16,511 nucleotides of DNA, taken from the NCBI GenBank assembly GCA_003241285.1, contig QFOT01000033.1:1-16511 (forward strand). Direction: 5' to 3'. This DNA comes from Micavibrio aeruginosavorus (GTDB lineage Bacteria; Pseudomonadota; Alphaproteobacteria; Micavibrionales; Micavibrionaceae). Shown piece after piece: positions 12,893 through 16,511 of this stretch (within the stretch, counting starts at the first letter, position 1; every line of letters starts with the position of its first letter). Under the pieces are notes generated by a model that was not told the DNA's origin, did no database searches, and saw only the letters and a program-made list of their open reading frames with translations. Position numbers and translations under genes: made by a program.

Positions 12893-14032
12893 ATGAGCGT
12901 AACCCCTTTTAAAGGATCAGATATGGATCGTTCCCCAGCAGAAAAAAATAAAGCCTTGGACGCCGCATTGGCGCAGATCGAGCGCGCTTTCGGTAAAGGC
13001 TCGATCATGAAATTAACCGGCGATAACGGGCAGATGGAAGTTGAAGCCATTTCAACAGGCTCGCTGGGCCTTGATATCGCCCTTGGTATCGGCGGCGTGC
13101 CCCGCGGAAGAATCATTGAAATTTTTGGACCTGAATCCTCAGGTAAGACGACCCTGGCTTTGCAGATTATCGCCGAAGCTCAAAAAGCGGGTGGCACCTG
13201 TGCCATCGTCGATGCGGAACACGCGCTTGACCCCGGCTATGCCAGAAAACTTGGCTGCGACGTTGACAATCTTTTGATCTCCCAGCCGGATGCCGGTGAA
13301 CAGGCGCTGGAGATCGCCGATACTCTCGTGCGCTCAGGCGCGCTCGACGTACTAGTCGTCGACTCTGTGGCCGCCTTGGTGCCGAGAGCCGAACTCGAAG
13401 GCGAAATGGGGGATTCACATATGGGTCTGCAAGCGCGCCTTATGTCACAAGCCCTTCGCAAACTGACAGGTTCAATTTCACGGTCCAATACAGTTGTTAT
13501 CTTCATCAACCAGATCCGTATGAAAATCGGCGTCATGTTCGGTTCGCCCGAAACGACAACGGGCGGTAATGCGCTTAAATTCTACGCATCGGTTCGCCTC
13601 GATATCCGCCGCATCGGCTCTATCAAGGACAGAGAAACAGTTGTCGGTAACCAGACAAGAGTAAAAGTCGTCAAGAACAAGATGGCGCCGCCATTCCGCC
13701 AGGTCGAATTCGACATCATGTTCGGAGAAGGCATTTCCAAAACCGGCGAGCTGATCGATCTTGGTGTTCAAGCGGGGTTTGTCGAGAAATCGGGTGCATG
13801 GTTTGCCTATGACGGCCAACGTGTCGGACAGGGCCGGGAAAATGCCAAAACCTTCATGAAAGAAAATCCTGAAATCGCCGCCAAGCTGGAAAAGCAAATC
13901 CGCGACAAGTCGAACGGTATCGCTGATGCGATGCTGGCGGGTCCGGAAGGAAACGAAGCGGTTGAAGCCGATGACGGTCCGGTAGAAATAGCCGAAGCCA
14001 AGCCAGCCAAAGGCAAGAAATCGGCTGCTTAA
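12893..14032 (+). CDS. recA: Recombinase RecA
   Basis: RecA polymerises on single-stranded DNA, drives homologous pairing and strand exchange, and triggers LexA self-cleavage. ATG 12893 has AGGAG at 12882-12886; the frame is open further upstream to TTG 12794, but that stretch contains the operator and is not coding. The 379-residue protein has Walker A GPESSGKT (79-86), Walker B LDVLVVDS (151-158), the L2 loop around GSPETTTGG (217-225), and the conserved core throughout. The C-terminus is the usual variable acidic segment followed here by a Lys/Ala-rich end (KPAKGKKSAA). A strong intrinsic terminator follows at 14060-14085, so it is probably transcribed alone. Confidence 0.98.
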   Translation: MSVTPFKGSDMDRSPAEKNKALDAALAQIERAFGKGSIMKLTGDNGQMEVEAISTGSLGLDIALGIGGVPRGRIIEIFGPESSGKTTLALQIIAEAQKAGGTCAIVDAEHALDPGYARKLGCDVDNLLISQPDAGEQALEIADTLVRSGALDVLVVDSVAALVPRAELEGEMGDSHMGLQARLMSQALRKLTGSISRSNTVVIFINQIRMKIGVMFGSPETTTGGNALKFYASVRLDIRRIGSIKDRETVVGNQTRVKVVKNKMAPPFRQVEFDIMFGEGISKTGELIDLGVQAGFVEKSGAWFAYDGQRVGQGRENAKTFMKENPEIAAKLEKQIRDKSNGIADAMLAGPEGNEAVEADDGPVEIAEAKPAKGKKSAA

Positions 14033-14058
14033 TTTAAATTGATATAAAAATATTGCCG

Positions 14059-14130
14059 TCCCCGCGAAAGCGGGGATTTCTTTTTGCATGGTAGATATGA
14101 TGGGGCAATTCCTGCTTTCGCAGTAATGAC
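14059..14130. repeat. Paired GC-rich palindromic repeat, copy 3
   Basis: The left palindrome is intact (CCCCGCGAAAGCGGGG, 14060-14075). The right half, CCTGCTTTCGCAGTAATGAC (14111-14130), is a degenerate version of the inverted partner. This copy lies between recA and the exporter gene, and its left hairpin serves as the recA terminator. Confidence 0.7.
14060..14085 (+). terminator. Intrinsic terminator of recA
   Basis: CCCCGC (14060-14065), loop GAAA, GCGGGG (14070-14075) form a six-pair GC stem closed by a stable GNRA-type tetraloop. ATTTCTTTTT (14076-14085) follows directly. It begins 28 bases after the recA stop and is formed by half of a dispersed repeat. Confidence 0.75.
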
Positions 14131-14144
14131 AGGCTGTGTATATA
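14117..14144 (+). promoter_or_regulatory. Candidate promoter of the exporter gene
   Basis: TTCGCA (14117-14122, four of six) and TATATA (14139-14144, five of six) are 16 bases apart. The expected start site falls at or beside ATG 14151, and there is no Shine-Dalgarno sequence near it, so a leaderless mRNA is possible. The -35 lies in the degenerate half of repeat copy 3. Confidence 0.3.
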
Positions 14145-14150
14145 GTACTC

Positions 14151-15356
14151 ATGAATAAATTGACGCTTACTTTAGCCCTGCTGGCGATGCTGGGGCCGTT
14201 TTCCATCGACACTTATTTTCCTTCTTTCCCGGCACTGGCCGAGCATTTCGGCGTGACGATGCCCGAGATGCAAAAAACACTTAGCTTTTATCTGGCGGCC
14301 CTTGCTGTCATGTCGCTTTTTCATGGAGCGCTTTCCGACTCTTTCGGTCGCCGTAAAATCGCTATCGTGACGCTGGTTTTGTATACATGCGCCGCGCTTG
14401 GCAGCGTCTTCGCGCAAAGTTTCGAATGGCTGCTTGCCTGCCGCGTGTTGCAGGGGTTAACGGCAGGAGCCGGATTTATCGTGACGCAGGCAATTGCCCG
14501 CGATCTTTACAAAGGCCATGAAGCGCAAAAGCTTATGGCCAAGATCATGATGCTGTTTTCACTGGCGCCGGCAATCGCACCGATCCTTGGTGGCTATCTT
14601 CATATCTGGTTCGGCTGGCAGGGCGTGTTTTTCTTTCTCGTCCTTTTCGGCGGCGGATTGCTGGCGCTTGTCGCCACGCAATTGCCGGAAACATTGCCGA
14701 AAGAGCAAAGGCAGCATTTCCATCCTGTAACGCTGACCGCCAATTACATCAAGGTGCTGGGGAATGCGCAGTTTCGATTGTTGGCTCTCTCGAGCGGTTT
14801 ATGTTTTGGCGCTTTGTGCGTATATGTGACCTCGGCCCCGGATTTCATCCTGAATATTCTGAAATTAAAAGAAACCCAGTTCGGCTGGCTGTTTATTCCT
14901 GTTGTATCGGGCTTGATGCTGGGATCGTTCCTGTCGCACCGCTTCGCCGAACGCATGCCGCCGGAAAAAACTATCCGCTATGCGTATTCGCTGATGTTTG
15001 CCGCCGTCACGGTGAACCTGGTCTATAATATTTTCTTTACGCCGAGCGTGCCATGGGCAGTTTTGCCACTGACTTTTTACATGATCGGTTCTGCCAGTGT
15101 AACGCCAGTCCTGACGCTCAAAGCGCTCGACCATTTTCCGCTCAACCGGGGCTTGGCGTCATCGATCATGAGTTTTGTCACTCTGGTTTTATTCGCCGGA
15201 GTTTCAGGTTTCGTGACGCCTATGGTACATGGATCGGGCCTTAAGCTTGCAGCGGTCACATTCGGCCTTTTTGCGTTGAACTGTTTTGTTTTATGGCTGG
15301 CGGGACGCGAGAAGGAAAAAATCACGGTTATCACATCCGATATCGGACACGAATAG
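14151..15356 (+). CDS. Bcr/CflA-family drug efflux MFS transporter
   Basis: This is an inner-membrane proton-driven exporter of the major facilitator superfamily. The 401-residue protein has about 12 membrane helices. The Bcr/CflA signature SIDTYFPSFPAL is in helix 1 (residues 18-29). The MFS loop 2-3 motif GALSDSFGRRK is at 59-69, and the helix 4-5 region reads RVLQGLTAGAGFIVTQAIARD. Family members export drugs such as bicyclomycin or chloramphenicol, or sulfonamides; the substrate here cannot be read from sequence. I chose ATG 14151; GTG 14136 would add five residues with no better ribosome binding site. The stop is one base from the convergent smpB stop. Confidence 0.9.
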   Translation: MNKLTLTLALLAMLGPFSIDTYFPSFPALAEHFGVTMPEMQKTLSFYLAALAVMSLFHGALSDSFGRRKIAIVTLVLYTCAALGSVFAQSFEWLLACRVLQGLTAGAGFIVTQAIARDLYKGHEAQKLMAKIMMLFSLAPAIAPILGGYLHIWFGWQGVFFFLVLFGGGLLALVATQLPETLPKEQRQHFHPVTLTANYIKVLGNAQFRLLALSSGLCFGALCVYVTSAPDFILNILKLKETQFGWLFIPVVSGLMLGSFLSHRFAERMPPEKTIRYAYSLMFAAVTVNLVYNIFFTPSVPWAVLPLTFYMIGSASVTPVLTLKALDHFPLNRGLASSIMSFVTLVLFAGVSGFVTPMVHGSGLKLAAVTFGLFALNCFVLWLAGREKEKITVITSDIGHE

Positions 15357-15357
15357 G

Positions 15358-15852
15358 CTAGATTTTCTCACCGCGCAGGACGCGGTTCTTTTCCCGGCTC
15401 CATTCGCGCTTTTTAATCGTTTCGCGTTTGTCGTGGGAAGCTTTTCCCTTTGCCAGAGCGATCTCGACTTTGGCAAGTCCTCGGGAATTAAAATAAATCC
15501 GGACCGGAACGATCGTATAGCCGTCGCGCTTCACCGAGCCTAATAACTTATTGATCTGTTTTTTATTCAGCAGCAGGCGGCGCTGACGGCGCGGATCATG
15601 CTGGAGATGAGCGCCCGCCGGATTGTAAGGCGCGATGTAACAGCCGTGCAGCCAGATCTCTCCTTGATGGAAATTGGCGAAGGCTTCGTTAAACGAGCAT
15701 TGACCGTGGCGCAGGGATTTAACTTCCGTGCCTGTCAGCTGGATACCGGCTTCGAATTTCTCTTCGAGAAAATAATCGAAGCGCGCACGGCGGTTATCGG
15801 CAACGGTTTCGTTGACGGAAATGAGAGCTGGTTTTTTTTCTTTTTTTGCCAT
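15358..15852 (-). CDS. smpB: SsrA-binding protein SmpB
   Basis: SmpB binds tmRNA and takes it to stalled ribosomes, allowing trans-translation and tagging of the unfinished protein. The 164-residue length is usual. Conserved segments are VADNRRARFDYFLEEKFEAG (residues 17-36), QLTGTEVKSLRHG (38-50), and the C-terminal tail GKASHDKRETIKKREW (136-151), whose His140-Asp-Lys-Arg motif enters the ribosome decoding region. The N-terminus is Lys-rich and coded by two long A runs. It lies 23 bases downstream of dapA on the same strand and is probably cotranscribed with it, an arrangement seen in other Alphaproteobacteria. Confidence 0.97.
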   Translation of the reverse strand: MAKKEKKPALISVNETVADNRRARFDYFLEEKFEAGIQLTGTEVKSLRHGQCSFNEAFANFHQGEIWLHGCYIAPYNPAGAHLQHDPRRQRRLLLNKKQINKLLGSVKRDGYTIVPVRIYFNSRGLAKVEIALAKGKASHDKRETIKKREWSREKNRVLRGEKI

Positions 15853-15875
15853 GGGTTTAAAATGCGTTTTTTGTC

Positions 15876-16511
15876 TTAAACGGCAAGCCCCGCTTTTATC
15901 ATCGCGTCTTCGACAGCCTTGCGTGCCGAGGCTGAAGCCGCCAGAAGCGGCAGACGAACTTCGTCACTAGCGAGGCCAAGCCTGGAAACCGCATATTTAA
16001 CCGGCGTCGGATTGGATTCACAAAATAGCGCCTTATTCAGTGGAGCAAGTTTTGTTTGCACCTCTTCAAACCGCGCGCGGTTGTTGGCAATCCACGCGTT
16101 TTGCAGCTCGGCGCAAAGGCGCGGGGCAACATTCGAGGTAACCGAAATGCAGCCATCGGCTCCTTGCGCTAAAAAGGCGCCAGCCAGCGCATCTTCGCCT
16201 GACAGAATAGAGAAATTATCTTTCACCTGGCTGCGGATCAATGTGGTGCGGCCCGTATCGGAAGTCGCGTCCTTGATCCCGACAATGCGCGGGAGTTCGG
16301 CAAGGCGCAAAACCGTTTCAACGCAGATTTCAACCACCGTGCGGCTTGGCACGTTATAAAGGATGATCGGCAGGTCGGTCGAATCGTGTATGGCCTTGAA
16401 ATGCGCGTAAATACCGTCCTGTGTTGGTTTGTTATAATATGGCGTGACAGTCAAAAGGGCATCCGCTTTTGCATTTTGTGCAATAAGGCTTAATTCAATA
16501 GCCTCCCGCGT
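15876..16511 (-). CDS. dapA: 4-hydroxy-tetrahydrodipicolinate synthase DapA, N-terminus missing
   Basis: DapA condenses pyruvate with aspartate semialdehyde, the first committed step of the diaminopimelate and lysine pathway. The frame runs to the right edge, so about 211 C-terminal residues of a normally ~290-residue enzyme are present; the TTG at 16454 is internal. Visible signatures are ADALLTVTPYYNKPTQDGIY, ILYNVPSRT with the catalytic Tyr, and VGIKDATSD with the Lys that forms the Schiff base with pyruvate. SGEDALAG and ADGCISVTSNVAP are also typical. The threonine pair of the catalytic triad would lie beyond the edge. It is followed by smpB. Confidence 0.96.
   Translation of the reverse strand, partial: TREAIELSLIAQNAKADALLTVTPYYNKPTQDGIYAHFKAIHDSTDLPIILYNVPSRTVVEICVETVLRLAELPRIVGIKDATSDTGRTTLIRSQVKDNFSILSGEDALAGAFLAQGADGCISVTSNVAPRLCAELQNAWIANNRARFEEVQTKLAPLNKALFCESNPTPVKYAVSRLGLASDEVRLPLLAASASARKAVEDAMIKAGLAV

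Noticed and set aside
13478..14212. 244-residue minus-strand frame over recA
   Set aside because: It is antisense to the highly conserved recA, runs through the terminator and repeat, and has no recognisable domain.
15828..15848. Long T runs at the smpB end as a terminator
   Set aside because: They are the complement of Lys codons at the start of smpB, with no GC hairpin before them.

Overview
The window looks chromosomal and alphaproteobacterial. The evidence is a CckA-type hybrid histidine kinase, a GTTC-N7-GTTC LexA box in front of recA, a TTAA-N7-TTAA CtrA-type box, and the flgB-flgC-fliE-fliQ-fliR-flhB gene order. A free-living, flagellated relative of the Rhodospirillales or Micavibrionales would fit, but the lineage cannot be fixed from the sequence alone. 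No rRNA, tRNA, CRISPR array, insertion sequence or phage gene was seen, and no gene-free stretch exceeds 300 bases.

Layout. (1) 1-1130, plus strand: the C-terminal end of a TPR-like protein, then a 182-residue protein of unknown function. (2) 1145-2752, minus strand: a small FlhB C-domain paralogue, fliO and fliP. (3) 2839-7128, plus strand: flgB, flgC, fliE, fliQ, fliR and flhB, interrupted between fliE and fliQ by an oppositely oriented pseudopilin-like gene (4160-4867). (4) 7219-9852: a large inverse autotransporter (intimin/invasin-type barrel) with a parallel beta-helix passenger. (5) 9921-12419: cckA. (6) 12422-12754, minus strand: a small unknown gene sharing a compact divergent control region with recA (12893-14032). 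(7) 14151-15356: a Bcr/CflA-type drug exporter. (8) 15358-16511, minus strand: smpB and a truncated dapA.

How the genes work together. FliP, FliQ, FliR, FlhB and FliO are the export-gate components of the flagellar type III secretion apparatus. FlgB, FlgC and FliE are the first rod and junction proteins exported through it. CckA heads the CckA-ChpT-CtrA phosphorelay, which controls cell cycle and motility genes in Alphaproteobacteria. A CtrA-type box lies 359 bp past the cckA stop, placed where the -35 element of the small minus-strand gene would be. The inverse autotransporter gene is preceded by three TTTAA repeats spaced 10 bp apart that also cover its -35 position. CtrA control of these two unstudied genes is therefore a testable idea.

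The most notable features are the inverse autotransporter with a beta-helix passenger between flhB and cckA, the stacked CtrA and LexA boxes before recA, the pseudopilin-like gene inside the flagellar cluster, three copies of a paired GC-rich palindrome, and several genes whose -10 box lies so near the ATG that their mRNAs may be leaderless.
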